Positions 7,737 to 17,659 of a stretch of 64,000 bases of DNA are shown piece by piece. The notes beneath the pieces are model-generated. The model saw only the letters and a program-made list of their open reading frames with translations. It was not told where the DNA came from and ran no database searches. How positions within the stretch are numbered: position 1 is the stretch's first letter; every line of letters begins with the position of its first letter. This stretch comes from Streptomyces cellulosae. GTDB lineage: Bacteria; Actinomycetota; Actinomycetes; Streptomycetales; Streptomycetaceae. The DNA is taken from the NCBI RefSeq assembly GCF_000721105.1, contig NZ_JOEV01000034.1, forward strand, positions 20,493-84,492. Reading direction: 5' to 3'. Both the position numbers and the translations under genes were made by a program.

Positions 7737-9080
7737 ATGAAACACACAGCTGCTGCCACGTCCGCCGTCCTTCTCCTCCTCCCGCTCACGGCCTGCGGCG
7801 GCACCGCCGAGGCCGGTGCCGGCTCCACGATCACCGTGACCGTCGGCTACCAGTCCAAGACGATCAACACGGTCACCGCCGGAACCCTCCTTCGCTCCCT
7901 CGGTTACTTCGAGAAGCAGCTCGACGCCCTCCACGACGGCCACACCTACAAGGTCGACTGGCAGGACTACGCCACCGGCGCTCCCATCACCGCCCAGATG
8001 ACCGCCGGGAAGATCGACATCGGCTCGATGGGCGACTTCCCGCTCCTCATCAACGCGGCCCGCGGCAAGCAGCTCGGCAAGCCCACCCGGCTGGTCTCGG
8101 TCACCGGCTACAACCTCCGCGGCGGCCTCAACACGATCGTCACCTCCCCGGACTCCAAGCTCGGCTCGCTCGAGGACCTCCGCGGCAAGAAGGTGTCGAC
8201 GAGCATCGGTTCGGCCGCCGACGGCACCCTCGTGCGCGCCCTGCAACGCGCCGGCCTCGACCCCGACAAGGACATCGAGAAACTCAACCAGCAGCCAGCG
8301 GTGGGTGCTTCGGCCCTCGCCGCCGGCAGCACGGACGCGCTCTCGCAGTTCGTCGCCTGGCCCGGCCTGCTCGCCTTCCAGGGCAAGGCGAAAGCCCTGT
8401 ACGACGGCGCCCAACTGAACCTCCCCACGTTCCACGGCGTCACCGCCCGCGAGGACTTCGCGAAGAAGCGTCCGGCCGTCCTGGAGGCCTTCCTCAAGGC
8501 CCAGTCCGAGGCCACCGACTACCTCACCGAACACCCGGTGACCGCCGCCGAGAAGGTCGCCCGGGCCACCAGCCTGCCCGCCGAGGTCGTCTACCTCTAC
8601 AACGGCGCCCACGGCATCGCCACCTTCGATCCGGCGATCAAGCCCCAGCTCGTCTCCGCCCTGAAGGAGGACGTGTCCGTCCTGAAGTCGGCCAAGCTCA
8701 CCGGCGACGTGGACGTGGACGCCTTCGTCGACGACCAGTACGTCAGGAAGGCCCTCGGCCCGACGTACACCAAACGCCTCGCCGCGACACCCGCACCCGC
8801 CGCGAGCGAGGTCTGGCCCAAGGGCGCGACCACGACCCGTACCTTCAAGTCCCCCGCTGAACTGCTGAGTTACGTCGGCAAGCACCGGTCCGGCATCCGC
8901 GCCGCCTACGTCCCCGACGCCACCACGGGCACCCTCTGGTTCGCCGACCAGGCGATCTGGGTGACCGACGGCGACCAGCTCCTCCCCTTCGTCGCCCCGT
9001 CCACCGCGCAGTCGTACGTCGCCGAACACGGCGGCGCCCGCGTCATCACATACGCCGACGCACTGGAGCGGGCGTCGTGA
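7737..9080 (+). CDS. ABC transporter substrate-binding lipoprotein (SsuA/TauA-type) with NosL-like C-terminal domain
   Basis: A 447-residue protein. The N-terminus is a lipoprotein signal ending LLPLTACGG, so Cys20 should be lipidated. Residues about 30-340 form the NMT1/SsuA-type binding fold (for example KIDIGSMGDFPLLINAA and LRGKKVSTSIGSAADGTLV) used for sulfonates, nitrate or thiamine precursors. At 447 residues it is about 100 longer than usual. The extra tail (about 350-447) includes ATTGTLWFADQAIWV and AQSYVAEHGGARVITYADAL, which resembles the C-terminal half of NosL-fold proteins. The copper-binding N-terminal part of NosL is not evident. Its stop overlaps the permease start by four bases. 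The substrate is unknown. Confidence 0.85.
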   Translation: MKHTAAATSAVLLLLPLTACGGTAEAGAGSTITVTVGYQSKTINTVTAGTLLRSLGYFEKQLDALHDGHTYKVDWQDYATGAPITAQMTAGKIDIGSMGDFPLLINAARGKQLGKPTRLVSVTGYNLRGGLNTIVTSPDSKLGSLEDLRGKKVSTSIGSAADGTLVRALQRAGLDPDKDIEKLNQQPAVGASALAAGSTDALSQFVAWPGLLAFQGKAKALYDGAQLNLPTFHGVTAREDFAKKRPAVLEAFLKAQSEATDYLTEHPVTAAEKVARATSLPAEVVYLYNGAHGIATFDPAIKPQLVSALKEDVSVLKSAKLTGDVDVDAFVDDQYVRKALGPTYTKRLAATPAPAASEVWPKGATTTRTFKSPAELLSYVGKHRSGIRAAYVPDATTGTLWFADQAIWVTDGDQLLPFVAPSTAQSYVAEHGGARVITYADALERAS

Positions 9081-9994
9081 CCGAGACCGCGCGGCCGCCG
9101 GCCGGGAACACACCCCGATATCCGCGCCAGGCCCGCCGCTACGCTCTGCGACTCGTCTCCCTCGCCGCCACCCTCGGCCTCTGGCAGCTGCTGACCAGTC
9201 TGAACGTCGACCTGTGGCTGCGCTTCTCGCAGTTCCCCACCGTCGCCGACGTGGCCCGCGCCTTCGCCGACCGGCTCTCCGGCCCCGACTACTGGACGGA
9301 CCTCACCGACAGCCTCACCCGCATCCTCACCGGCTTCCTCCTCGCCGCCGTCCTGGGCGTGGCGACCGGCGTGCTGGTGGCCCGCTCCCGCCTCGCCGAG
9401 GACCTGCTCGGCCCGCTGCTGGAAGTGGTCCGCCCGATCCCGGCGATCGCCCTGGTCCCCGTCGCGATCCTCCTCTTCCCCTCCAACGAACAGGGCATCG
9501 TCTTCATCACCTGCACCGCCGCCTTCTTCCCGGTCCTGGTCTCCACCCGGCACGCGGTCCGCGCGCTGACCCCCGTCTGGGAGGAGGCGGTGCTCACCAT
9601 GGGCGGCGGCCGCTGGCGGATCCTCGGCTCGGTCGTCCTGCCGGGCGCGCTGCCCGGCATCTTCGGCGGCCTGTCGGTCGGTATCGGCGTGTCGTGGATC
9701 TGTGTGATCTCCGCCGAGATGATCTCCGGCCAGTACGGCGTCGGCTACCGCACCTGGCAGGACTACACGGTCGTCGACTACCCCGGCGTGTTCGTCGGCA
9801 TGGTCACCATCGGCATCCTCGGGTGGCTCACCTCCACGGCCGTGGAGCTGCTGGGCCGCCGCCTGACCCGTTGGCTGCCCCGCACGTCGTACGTCCCCGG
9901 GGGGCGCGCTCCCCGGGCCCGGGAAGCTCGCCCCGCCTCCGTGACGGCGCGTCCAGAGGCCAAGCAGGAGGTGGCCCATGACCAGCTCGTCTGA
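9077..9994 (+). CDS. ABC transporter permease (SsuC/TauC-type)
   Basis: A 305-residue inner-membrane protein of the binding-protein-dependent permease family, with about six membrane segments between residues 22 and 265. The cytoplasmic coupling loop reads EEAVLTMGGGRWRILGSVVLPGALPG, the EAA motif that docks to the ATPase. The start is GTG 9077, inside the GTGA overlap with the lipoprotein stop. It pairs with that lipoprotein and the downstream ATPase as one importer of the sulfonate/nitrate/taurine type. Confidence 0.9.
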   Translation: MTETARPPAGNTPRYPRQARRYALRLVSLAATLGLWQLLTSLNVDLWLRFSQFPTVADVARAFADRLSGPDYWTDLTDSLTRILTGFLLAAVLGVATGVLVARSRLAEDLLGPLLEVVRPIPAIALVPVAILLFPSNEQGIVFITCTAAFFPVLVSTRHAVRALTPVWEEAVLTMGGGRWRILGSVVLPGALPGIFGGLSVGIGVSWICVISAEMISGQYGVGYRTWQDYTVVDYPGVFVGMVTIGILGWLTSTAVELLGRRLTRWLPRTSYVPGGRAPRAREARPASVTARPEAKQEVAHDQLV

Positions 9995-10757
9995 GGTCCG
10001 CCCGGCGCAGCGAGGGCGGGAGCGGGCCGGTGCCGGGCTCGCCCTGCGCGGGGCCACGCTCGGCCGCCCGGGCGTGCCCGTGCTGGAGGGCGTGGACCTC
10101 GAAGTGGTATCCGGCGAGATCCTCTCGGTCGTCGGTCCCTCGGGTTGCGGCAAGTCGACGCTGCTGCGCACCCTCGCGGGGCTGCTGCCTCCACTCGTCG
10201 GCACGGCCACCCAGGACGGCAGTCCGCTGACGGGCCCCGCCGCCGACCGCGCTCTGGTCTTCCAGGAGGACGCCCTCCTGCCCTGGCGCACCCTGCGCGC
10301 CAACGTCGAGCTCCCGCTCGCCATCAGCGGAGTGCCACGCAACGAACGCCGTGCCCAGGCCGCGTCCTGGCTCGACCGGGTCGGACTCGCCGGCCTCGCC
10401 CGGCAGTTGCCGCACCGCGTCTCCGGCGGCCAGCGCCAGCGCGCACAACTTGCCCGCGCCCTCGCCGCGCGCCCGCGCGCCGTCCTGATGGACGAACCGT
10501 TCGGCGCCCTCGACGCCCAGACCCGCGCCGGCATGCAGGACCTGCTGGTCGAGGTGCTGCGCGGCACCGGCGCGACCGTCGTCTTCGTCACCCACGACGT
10601 GGACGAGGCCCTCTTCCTGGGCGACCGCGTGGCCCTCCTCGGCTCCGGCCGGCTCACCGCCGTGCGCGACATCCCGCGCCCGCGCGACCGAGCGGCGCAC
10701 GACGACCCGGCACACGTGGCGCTGCGGCGTGACGTCCTGACCTCCCTGAGCATCTGA
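9978..10757 (+). CDS. ABC transporter ATP-binding protein (SsuB/TauB-type)
   Basis: A 259-residue ATPase with Walker A GPSGCGKST, Q-loop VFQEDALLPWR, signature VSGGQRQR, Walker B AVLMDEPFGALD and switch histidine VTHDVDEA. The Q-loop continuation and overall size match the sulfonate/nitrate importer class. The ATG at 9978 lies within the permease gene (17-base overlap) after GGAGG, so translation is coupled. It ends 11 bases before the flavoprotein gene. Confidence 0.92.
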   Translation: MTSSSEVRPAQRGRERAGAGLALRGATLGRPGVPVLEGVDLEVVSGEILSVVGPSGCGKSTLLRTLAGLLPPLVGTATQDGSPLTGPAADRALVFQEDALLPWRTLRANVELPLAISGVPRNERRAQAASWLDRVGLAGLARQLPHRVSGGQRQRAQLARALAARPRAVLMDEPFGALDAQTRAGMQDLLVEVLRGTGATVVFVTHDVDEALFLGDRVALLGSGRLTAVRDIPRPRDRAAHDDPAHVALRRDVLTSLSI

Positions 10758-10768
10758 AAGGCACCCCG

Positions 10769-13699
10769 GTGGACACCCTCACGGAGATTCCGGCCCTCAC
10801 CGACGCCGAGGAGCTGACCTGCGACGTCCTCGTCATCGGCGGCGGCACCGCCGGCACCATGGCCGCCCTGACCGCCGCCGAGCACGGCGCGAACGTGCTC
10901 CTGCTGGAGAAGGCCCACGTCCGCCACTCCGGCGCCCTCGCCATGGGCATGGACGGCGTCAACAACGCGGTGATCCCGGGCCGCGCCGAACCCGACGACT
11001 ACGTCGCCGAGATCACCCGCGCCAACGACGGCATCGTCGACCAGTCCACCGTCCGCCAGACCGCCACCCGCGGCTTCGCCATGGTGCAGCGCCTGGAGTC
11101 GTACGGCGTGAAGTTCGAGAAGGACGAGCACGGCGACTACGCGGTCCGCCAGGTCCACCGCTCCGGCTCCTACGTGCTGCCGATGCCGGAGGGCAAGGAC
11201 GTCAAGAAGGTCCTGTACCGGCAGTTGCGGCGGCGCGAGATGCGGGAGCGGATCCGGATCGAGAACCGGGTGATGCCGGTGCGGGTGCTGACGTCCCCGG
11301 AGGACGGGCGCGCCGTCGGAGCGGCCGGCTTCAACACCCGTACGGGACAGTTCGTCACCGTCCGCGCGGGCGCGGTCATCCTCGCCACCGGCGCCTGCGG
11401 CCGCCTCGGCCTGCCCGCCTCCGGCTACCTGTACGGTACGTACGAGAACCCGACCAACGCGGGCGACGGCTACGCCATGGCCTACCACGCGGGTGCCGAG
11501 CTCACCGGCATCGAGTGCTTCCAGATCAATCCGCTGATCAAGGACTACAACGGCCCGGCCTGCGCCTACGTCGCCAACCCGTTCGGCGGCTACCAGGTCA
11601 ACCGCCACGGCGAACGCTTCGTCGACTCCGACTACTGGTCCGGCCAGATGATGGCCGAGTTCGCGGCGGAGGTGGCCTCCGACCGCGGCCCGGTCTACCT
11701 GAAGCTGAGCCACCTCCCGGAGGAGTCGGTCTCGGCGCTGGAGTCGATCCTGCACTCCACCGAGCGCCCCACCCGCGGCACCTTCCACTCTGGCCGCGGG
11801 CACGACTACCGCACCCACGACATCGAGATGCACATCTCCGAGATCGGCCTGTGCGGCGGCCACTCTGCCTCGGGAGTCCGCGTCGACGACCACGCCCGCA
11901 CGACCGTCCCCCGCCTGTACGCCGCCGGCGACCTGGCCTGCGTCCCGCACAACTACATGATCGGCGCGTTCGTCTTCGGCGACCTGGCGGGCGCGGACGC
12001 CTCCCAGTACGCGCCGTACGAGGGCGAGCTCTCCCCGGACCAGCTCCGGGAGGCCCACGAGCTGATCTACCGTCCGCTGCACCACCCGGACGGCCCGCCG
12101 CAACCCCAGGTCGAGTACAAGCTGCGCCGCTTCGTGAACGACTACGTGGCCCCGCCGAAGTCCGGCGCCCGGCTCTCCCTGGCCGTGGAGGCGTTCGAGC
12201 GGATGCGCGCCGACATCGCGGAGATGGGTGCCCGCACCCCGCACGAGCTGATGCGCTGCGCGGAGGTCACCTTCATTCGCGACTGCGCGGAGATGGCCGC
12301 CCGCGCCTCCCTGGCCCGCACGGAGTCCCGCTGGGGCCTCTACCACGACCGCCTCGACCACCCTCATCGCGACGACGCGTCCTGGTTCCACCACCTCGAT
12401 CTGCACAAGTCCCCCTCTGGTGCGATGGAGTTCACGGCCCGTCCCGTGGCTCCCTATCTCGTCCCGATCGAGGAGTTCACCCCGACCGGTGGTCCTTCCC
12501 GGCACCTCGGCGAGGTGCACGCCGAGCAGGTGGCGACGGCGGGGGCACGGGAGGTGGCACCGGTGGCCCGGGAACGGACGCCCACCGCGGACACCGGGAC
12601 CGACCACGCTGTCGCCGTTCCGCAGACCGGCGGGCTCGCCGTCGGGACCGATGCGGCCGCTCATCCCGGAGCCGACGTCCACGCCGGGACCATCGCTGTC
12701 ACCGAGGCCGACGCCCCGACCTCACCCCGTCTGCTCACCCTCCTCGCCCTTGCCGAGGAGGAGCCCGAACTCGCCTCCCTCCAGCCCTACTTGACCGACC
12801 CGGACCCGACCGTCCGCCGGACCGCCGTCACCGTCCTCACGGAGACCGCCCCGCCCGGGACCGGACCGGCCCTCGCCGCGCTCCTGTCCGACACTCACCC
12901 CGGCGTGCGCTCCGCAGCGGCCGCCTCACTGCGCGAACTCGTCGAGACTCTGCCGCCGGAGCCGGCCCTCCGCGACCGCCTCGCCGCCGCGGTGTCCGGC
13001 GCCGACGCCGTCGTCCGGGCGACCGCCCTGGACGTGTTGCGGGCGCTGCGCCTGGGCCACGCCGACCTGTTCGCGGGCTCCCTGTCGGACTCCGACATCT
13101 CCGTCCGCATCGAGGCCGTACGCGCCCTCGTGTCCGTGGACGCCGTCGCCCAGTTGGCCCACGCGGCCACCACCGACCCGTCGCGCGAGGTCCGCGTCCA
13201 GATCGCCAAGGCCCTGGCCACGGTGACCACGGGACACCCGACCGACACCCCGGCCACCGACCGCCCGGACACCTCGGCCGGCACCCCCGATTCCGCTCCT
13301 GGAGCCGCGGTCCTGGACGCAGCCGAGGTCGTCCCGGCCGTCCAGGTGGCCCTCACGGAGCTGACGAGTGACCCCGACGCCCTGGTGCGCGCCGCCGCCT
13401 ACAGTGCGCTGGGCACCACCGGCTGCCCACCACCGCTGGCCGCCCGCGCCACGTCCGCCCTGTCCGACCCCGTCTGGCAGGTTCGGGCCGGCGCCGCCAC
13501 CGCCCTGGCCGCGGCGAACCCCGAAGCGGCCGTCCCCGCCCTGGCCAAGGCCCTGGCCGACCCGAACGCCGATGTCCGCAAGGCCGCCGTCCTGGCCCTG
13601 ACCCGGCATACGGGCAGCGAGGACGCCCTCGCGGCCCTTGCCACGGCCACCACCGACTCCGACGCGGACGTCAGGGCGTACGCGACCCGGTCTCTCTGA
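10769..13699 (+). CDS. AprA/fumarate-reductase-like flavoprotein fused to C-terminal HEAT repeats
   Basis: A 976-residue protein. Residues about 18-550 are an FAD-dependent flavoprotein of the succinate dehydrogenase/fumarate reductase/AprA superfamily. The dinucleotide fold is VLVIGGGTAGTMAALTA, with ALAMGMDGVNNAV, VILATGACG and VPRLYAAGDLACVPHN. An Ala/Pro/Thr-rich linker follows (about 580-650). Residues about 655-976 are HEAT/PBS-lyase-type repeats, such as LTDPDPTVRRTAVTVL and LADPNADVRKAAVLAL. The GTG start at 10769 follows GAAAGG. With the ferredoxin it forms an AprBA-like pair. The transporter genes suggest that an imported substrate is oxidised or reduced, perhaps an organosulfur compound (inference). 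The HEAT tail may bind a partner. Confidence 0.85.
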   Translation: MDTLTEIPALTDAEELTCDVLVIGGGTAGTMAALTAAEHGANVLLLEKAHVRHSGALAMGMDGVNNAVIPGRAEPDDYVAEITRANDGIVDQSTVRQTATRGFAMVQRLESYGVKFEKDEHGDYAVRQVHRSGSYVLPMPEGKDVKKVLYRQLRRREMRERIRIENRVMPVRVLTSPEDGRAVGAAGFNTRTGQFVTVRAGAVILATGACGRLGLPASGYLYGTYENPTNAGDGYAMAYHAGAELTGIECFQINPLIKDYNGPACAYVANPFGGYQVNRHGERFVDSDYWSGQMMAEFAAEVASDRGPVYLKLSHLPEESVSALESILHSTERPTRGTFHSGRGHDYRTHDIEMHISEIGLCGGHSASGVRVDDHARTTVPRLYAAGDLACVPHNYMIGAFVFGDLAGADASQYAPYEGELSPDQLREAHELIYRPLHHPDGPPQPQVEYKLRRFVNDYVAPPKSGARLSLAVEAFERMRADIAEMGARTPHELMRCAEVTFIRDCAEMAARASLARTESRWGLYHDRLDHPHRDDASWFHHLDLHKSPSGAMEFTARPVAPYLVPIEEFTPTGGPSRHLGEVHAEQVATAGAREVAPVARERTPTADTGTDHAVAVPQTGGLAVGTDAAAHPGADVHAGTIAVTEADAPTSPRLLTLLALAEEEPELASLQPYLTDPDPTVRRTAVTVLTETAPPGTGPALAALLSDTHPGVRSAAAASLRELVETLPPEPALRDRLAAAVSGADAVVRATALDVLRALRLGHADLFAGSLSDSDISVRIEAVRALVSVDAVAQLAHAATTDPSREVRVQIAKALATVTTGHPTDTPATDRPDTSAGTPDSAPGAAVLDAAEVVPAVQVALTELTSDPDALVRAAAYSALGTTGCPPPLAARATSALSDPVWQVRAGAATALAAANPEAAVPALAKALADPNADVRKAAVLALTRHTGSEDALAALATATTDSDADVRAYATRSL

Positions 13700-13763
13700 G
13701 ACCGCCGAAGCGGAAACCGGTGCCGATGCCGCGCCCCACCCGTCTGTCCGGTCCTCCGAGCCC

Positions 13764-15836
13764 CTATATCCAGTCCTCCGGCTCGGGCTCCGTCTCCGGC
13801 CAGTCGTCGAACTGCGAGCCCGGCCCCGCGCCCGAACCGGAGCCCGGCGCGGCACCACCAGCGGACTCCTCGACCCCGGCGCCGGGGTCACCCGCCGCAC
13901 CCGGAGCGGCCCCGGCTCCGGGAGGGCCGCCCAGCTCGGCCAGCACCCCGATCACGCCCTCCCCGTAGGTCACCAGCTTCTTCTCGCCGACCCCGCTGAT
14001 CCCGCCGAGCTGCTCCACGGAGGTGGGCCACACCGTCGCGATCTCCCGCAGGGTCGCGTCGTGGAAGATGACGTACGCCGGAACGCCCTGCTCCCGCGCC
14101 TGCTCGGCCCGCCACGCCCGCAGCGCCTCGAACGCGGGCAGCAGTTCCTCGGGCAGCTCGGCCGCCGCCGCCTTGGCCTTGCGTTCGCCCCGCCCGGAGC
14201 CCGAACCGGACGACCCGGACGCCGACCGCGAGGTCACCGCCTTCTTGGGCTCCTTGCGCAGCGGCACCTCCCGCTCCTGCCGGAGCACTGATCCGCTGGC
14301 CTCGGTCAGCACCAGCGTGCCGTAGTCCCCCTCGACCGCGAGCAGCCCCTGGGCCAGCAACTGCCGGACGACGCCGCGCCATTCGCCCTCGGAGAGCTCT
14401 TCACCGATGCCGAACACGGACAGCTGGTCGTGGTCGAACTGGATGACCTTCGCGCTGCGCTTGCCCAGCAGGATGTCGACGATCTGCACCGCGCCGAACT
14501 TCTGCCCCCGCTCCCGCTGCAGCCGCACCACCGTCGACAGCACCTTCTGAGCGGCGACCGTGCCGTCCCAGGTCTCCGGCGGGACGAGGCAGGTGTCGCA
14601 GTTGCCGCAGCCCGTCGGGTCCGGGTCCTGGCCGAAGTAGGCGAGGAGTTGGCCGCGCCGGCACCGGGCCGTCTCGCACAGCGCCAGCATCGAGTCGAGG
14701 TGGGCCGCGGCGCGGCGCCGGAACGCCTCGTCGCCCTCGCTCGACTGGATCATCTTGCGCTGCTGTATGACGTCGTTGAGGCCGTACGCCATCCAGGCCG
14801 TGGACGGCAGTCCGTCGCGGCCCGCGCGCCCTGTCTCCTGGTAGTAGCCCTCGACCGACTTGGGCAGGTCGAGGTGGGCGACGAAGCGGACGTCCGGCTT
14901 GTCGATACCCATGCCGAAGGCGATGGTCGCGACCACGACCAGGCCGTCCTCCCGCAGGAAGCGGGCCTGGTGGGCCGCGCGGGTGCCGGCGTCCAGACCC
15001 GCGTGGTAGGGCACCGCCTCGATGCCGTTGCGGGACAGGAACTCGGCGGTCGCGTCGACGGACTTGCGGGAGAGGCAGTACACGATGCCCGCGTCCCCGG
15101 GGTGCTCCTCGCGCAGGAAACTCAGCAGCTGTTTCTTGGGGTCGGCCTTCGGCACGATCCGGTACTGGATGTTGGGCCGGTCGAAACTCGCCACGAAATG
15201 GCGGGCCGTCGGCATGTCCAGCCGCTGGGTGATCTCCTGGTGCGTCGCGTGTGTGGCCGTCGCCGTCAAAGCGATCCGCGGCACGTCCGGCCAGCGCTGC
15301 CCCAGCAGCGACAGGGAGAGGTAGTCGGGGCGGAAGTCGTGGCCCCACTGGGACACGCAGTGTGCCTCGTCGATGGCGAAGACGGCGATCTTGCCGCGCG
15401 ACAGCAGGTCCAGCGTGGACTGCAGCCGGAGCCGCTCCGGCGCGAGGTAGAGCAGGTCCAGCTCGCCGGCCAGGTACTCGGCCTCCACCACCCGCCGCTC
15501 GTCGAAGTCCTGCGTGGAGTTCATGAACCCCGCACGCACCCCGAGCGCCCGCAGCGCGTCCACCTGGTCCTGCATCAGGGCGATGAGCGGTGAGACCACA
15601 ATTCCCGTACCCGGTCTGACCAGGGACGGAATCTGGTAGCACAGCGACTTGCCGCCGCCGGTCGGCATCAGGACGACGGCGTCCCCGCCGGCCACCACAT
15701 GCTCGATGACCTCTTCCTGCTCGCCACGGAAGGTCTCGTACCCGAAGACCCGGTTCAGCGTGGCCAGCGCCTCACTGTCCGTCGCCGGCGTCTCGGTGAT
15801 CCCTGGCATCTCGATGATCCCGCCCGTCCCGCCCAT
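13764..15836 (-). CDS. recQ: ATP-dependent DNA helicase RecQ
   Basis: About 690 residues; a 3'-5' DNA helicase acting in recombination and repair. Visible in order are the Q/Walker A region [12 protein letters not shown] and [16 protein letters not shown] with aromatic loop [17 protein letters not shown]-like LTATAT, and motif [12 protein letters not shown]. The RQC zinc ligands are [11 protein letters not shown] and CGNCDTC, followed by a winged helix. An HRDC domain contains [16 protein letters not shown]. The Ala/Gly/Pro/Ser-rich tail is low complexity. ATG 15836 is chosen because GGGGGA lies just upstream; a TTG at 15899 would add 21 residues. The gene is convergent with the flavoprotein operon. 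Confidence 0.93.
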   Translation of the reverse strand: MGGTGGIIEMPGITETPATDSEALATLNRVFGYETFRGEQEEVIEHVVAGGDAVVLMPTGGGKSLCYQIPSLVRPGTGIVVSPLIALMQDQVDALRALGVRAGFMNSTQDFDERRVVEAEYLAGELDLLYLAPERLRLQSTLDLLSRGKIAVFAIDEAHCVSQWGHDFRPDYLSLSLLGQRWPDVPRIALTATATHATHQEITQRLDMPTARHFVASFDRPNIQYRIVPKADPKKQLLSFLREEHPGDAGIVYCLSRKSVDATAEFLSRNGIEAVPYHAGLDAGTRAAHQARFLREDGLVVVATIAFGMGIDKPDVRFVAHLDLPKSVEGYYQETGRAGRDGLPSTAWMAYGLNDVIQQRKMIQSSEGDEAFRRRAAAHLDSMLALCETARCRRGQLLAYFGQDPDPTGCGNCDTCLVPPETWDGTVAAQKVLSTVVRLQRERGQKFGAVQIVDILLGKRSAKVIQFDHDQLSVFGIGEELSEGEWRGVVRQLLAQGLLAVEGDYGTLVLTEASGSVLRQEREVPLRKEPKKAVTSRSASGSSGSGSGRGERKAKAAAAELPEELLPAFEALRAWRAEQAREQGVPAYVIFHDATLREIATVWPTSVEQLGGISGVGEKKLVTYGEGVIGVLAELGGPPGAGAAPGAAGDPGAGVEESAGGAAPGSGSGAGPGSQFDDWPETEPEPEDWI

Positions 15837-15956
15837 AGCCGTGTCCCCCGTACGTCGTCCCTCGACCACTGCCTCCACGATAGGGGCAGGAACTGACAAC
15901 GCCGGAGTTATCCACAGGCTGATGACATACCGCCGCTCCCGCCTGCCCCCATGCGA

Positions 15957-15991
15957 AGGGCCCCGCCTCCCACAACGGGAGCCGAGGCCCT
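15957..15991. terminator. hairpin terminator between nuoN and recQ
   Basis: The outer stem AGGGCC/GGCCCT and inner stem CTCCC/GGGAG enclose an ACAAC loop, just after the nuoN stop on the minus strand. There is no U-run, as is common in Streptomyces. It would end the nuo transcript before recQ. Confidence 0.65.
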
Positions 15992-16009
15992 CCTCACCAG
16001 CACCGCAGG

Positions 16010-17659
16010 TCAGCGCACGAATACACCCGCCTGGCTCGCCAGGTCCAGGAAGTACTGCGGCGCCACACCGAGCACCAGCGTCATCGCGACACCCACCCCG
16101 ATCACCGTGGTCGTCAGGGGCGACGCCACGGCCACCGTCGGGCCCTCGGGCCGCGGCTCACTGAAGAACATCAGCACGATGACGCGGATGTAGAAGAACG
16201 CCGCGATCGCGGACGAGATCACACCGACCACGACCAGCGGAGCCGCGCCGCCCTCCGCCGCCGCCTTGAACACGGCGAACTTCCCGGCGAACCCGGAAGT
16301 CAGCGGGATACCGGCGAAGGCGAGCAGGAACACCGCGAACACCGCCGCCACCAGCGGTGAACGTCGGCCCAGCCCGGCCCACTTGGACAGGTGGGTCGCC
16401 TCGCCGCCCGCGTCGCGGACCAGAGTGACCACCGCGAACGCGCCGATCGTCACGAACGAGTACGCGGCCAGGTAGAACAGGACCGAGGACACCCCGTCGG
16501 GTGTGGTCGCGATGACACCCGCCAGGATGAAGCCCGCGTGCGCGATCGACGAGTAGGCCAGCAGCCGCTTGATGTCGGTCTGGGTGATCGCGACGATCGC
16601 ACCGCCAAGCATGGTGACGATGGCGACGCCCCACATGACCGGCCGCCAGTCCCAGCGCAGGCCGGGCAGGACGACGTACAGGATCCTCAGCAGCGCGCCG
16701 AAGGCCGCCACCTTGGTGGCCGCCGCCATGAAACCGGTCACCGGCGTCGGCGCGCCCTGGTAGACGTCGGGCGTCCACATGTGGAACGGCACCGCGCCGA
16801 CCTTGAACAGCAGGCCCATCACCAGCATCGCGGCGCCGATGAGAAGCAGGACGTCGTTGCCCATGGTGTCCGCGAGCGCCGGGTCGACGGTGGTGACCGT
16901 GCCGTCGACGACCTGCGCGATCGTGGCGTACGACATCGAGCCCGCGTAGCCGTACAGCAGGGCGATGCCGAACAGGGTGAACGCGGAGGCGAACGCTCCG
17001 AGCAGGAAGTACTTGACCGCGGCTTCCTGCGACATCAGCCGCTTGCGGCGGGCCAGCGCGCACAGCAGGTACAGCGGGAGCGAGAGGACCTCCAGCGCCA
17101 CGAAGAGTGTCAGCAGGTCGTTGGCCGCCGGGAAGATCAGCATGCCGGCGACGGCGAACAGCAGCAGCGGGAACACCTCGGTGGTGGTGAACCCGGCCTT
17201 CACCGCGGCTTTCTCGCTGTCGCTGCCCGGCACGGACGCGGCCTGCGCGGCGAAGGAGTCGACACGGTTGCCGTGCGCCTCCGGATCGAGCCGGCGTTCG
17301 GCGAAGGTGAACAGGCCGAGCACGGCCGCCAGCAGGATCGTGCCCTGCAGGAAGAGGGCCGGTCCGTCGACGGCGATCGCGCCCATGGCGGCGATGCCGG
17401 CCTTGGTCGTGGCGTATCCGTCCGCGGCGAGCGCGACGACCGCGGCGAACGCGGCGGCCAGCGCGACCACGGACACGAACAGCTGGACGTAGTAACGGGA
17501 CTTGCGCGGGACGAACGCCTCGACCAGCACCCCGACGATCGCCGCGCCGACGATGATCAGGATGGGGGACAGTTGTCCGTACTCGAACTTCGGCGCGTCG
17601 ATCTTCGAGATCGGATCGGCCGCTGTTGTCCACAGGCTGTGGACGGCTGTTGCGCTCAC
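16010..17659 (-). CDS. nuoN: NADH-quinone oxidoreductase subunit N
   Basis: A 549-residue antiporter-like membrane subunit of complex I. It is one of three proton-pumping modules and has about 14 hydrophobic segments. Family segments include [18 protein letters not shown], with the conserved Glu and Leu/Pro helix break, and [20 protein letters not shown], with the conserved Lys. [19 protein letters not shown] is the discontinuous-helix signature. The start is GTG 17659, overlapping the nuoM stop as GTGA. It is the last gene of the nuoA-N operon and a terminator follows. Confidence 0.96.
   Translation of the reverse strand: MSATAVHSLWTTAADPISKIDAPKFEYGQLSPILIIVGAAIVGVLVEAFVPRKSRYYVQLFVSVVALAAAFAAVVALAADGYATTKAGIAAMGAIAVDGPALFLQGTILLAAVLGLFTFAERRLDPEAHGNRVDSFAAQAASVPGSDSEKAAVKAGFTTTEVFPLLLFAVAGMLIFPAANDLLTLFVALEVLSLPLYLLCALARRKRLMSQEAAVKYFLLGAFASAFTLFGIALLYGYAGSMSYATIAQVVDGTVTTVDPALADTMGNDVLLLIGAAMLVMGLLFKVGAVPFHMWTPDVYQGAPTPVTGFMAAATKVAAFGALLRILYVVLPGLRWDWRPVMWGVAIVTMLGGAIVAITQTDIKRLLAYSSIAHAGFILAGVIATTPDGVSSVLFYLAAYSFVTIGAFAVVTLVRDAGGEATHLSKWAGLGRRSPLVAAVFAVFLLAFAGIPLTSGFAGKFAVFKAAAEGGAAPLVVVGVISSAIAAFFYIRVIVLMFFSEPRPEGPTVAVASPLTTTVIGVGVAMTLVLGVAPQYFLDLASQAGVFVR

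Noticed and set aside
4445..7834. Very long minus-strand frames across fahA, the M56 gene and the GntR gene (up to 922 codons)
   Set aside because: They are Pro/Arg/Gly-rich translations antisense to genes with clear motifs, as expected in very GC-rich DNA.
8906..12682. 1258-codon minus-strand frame opposite the ABC transporter and flavoprotein genes
   Set aside because: It is antisense to four well-supported genes and has no domain of its own.
7493..13699. Calling the operon a true dissimilatory APS reductase
   Set aside because: The flavoprotein shares the superfamily fold and a ferredoxin partner, but I cannot confirm the AMP/sulfite-binding residues of AprA, and no sulfate adenylyltransferase gene is present.
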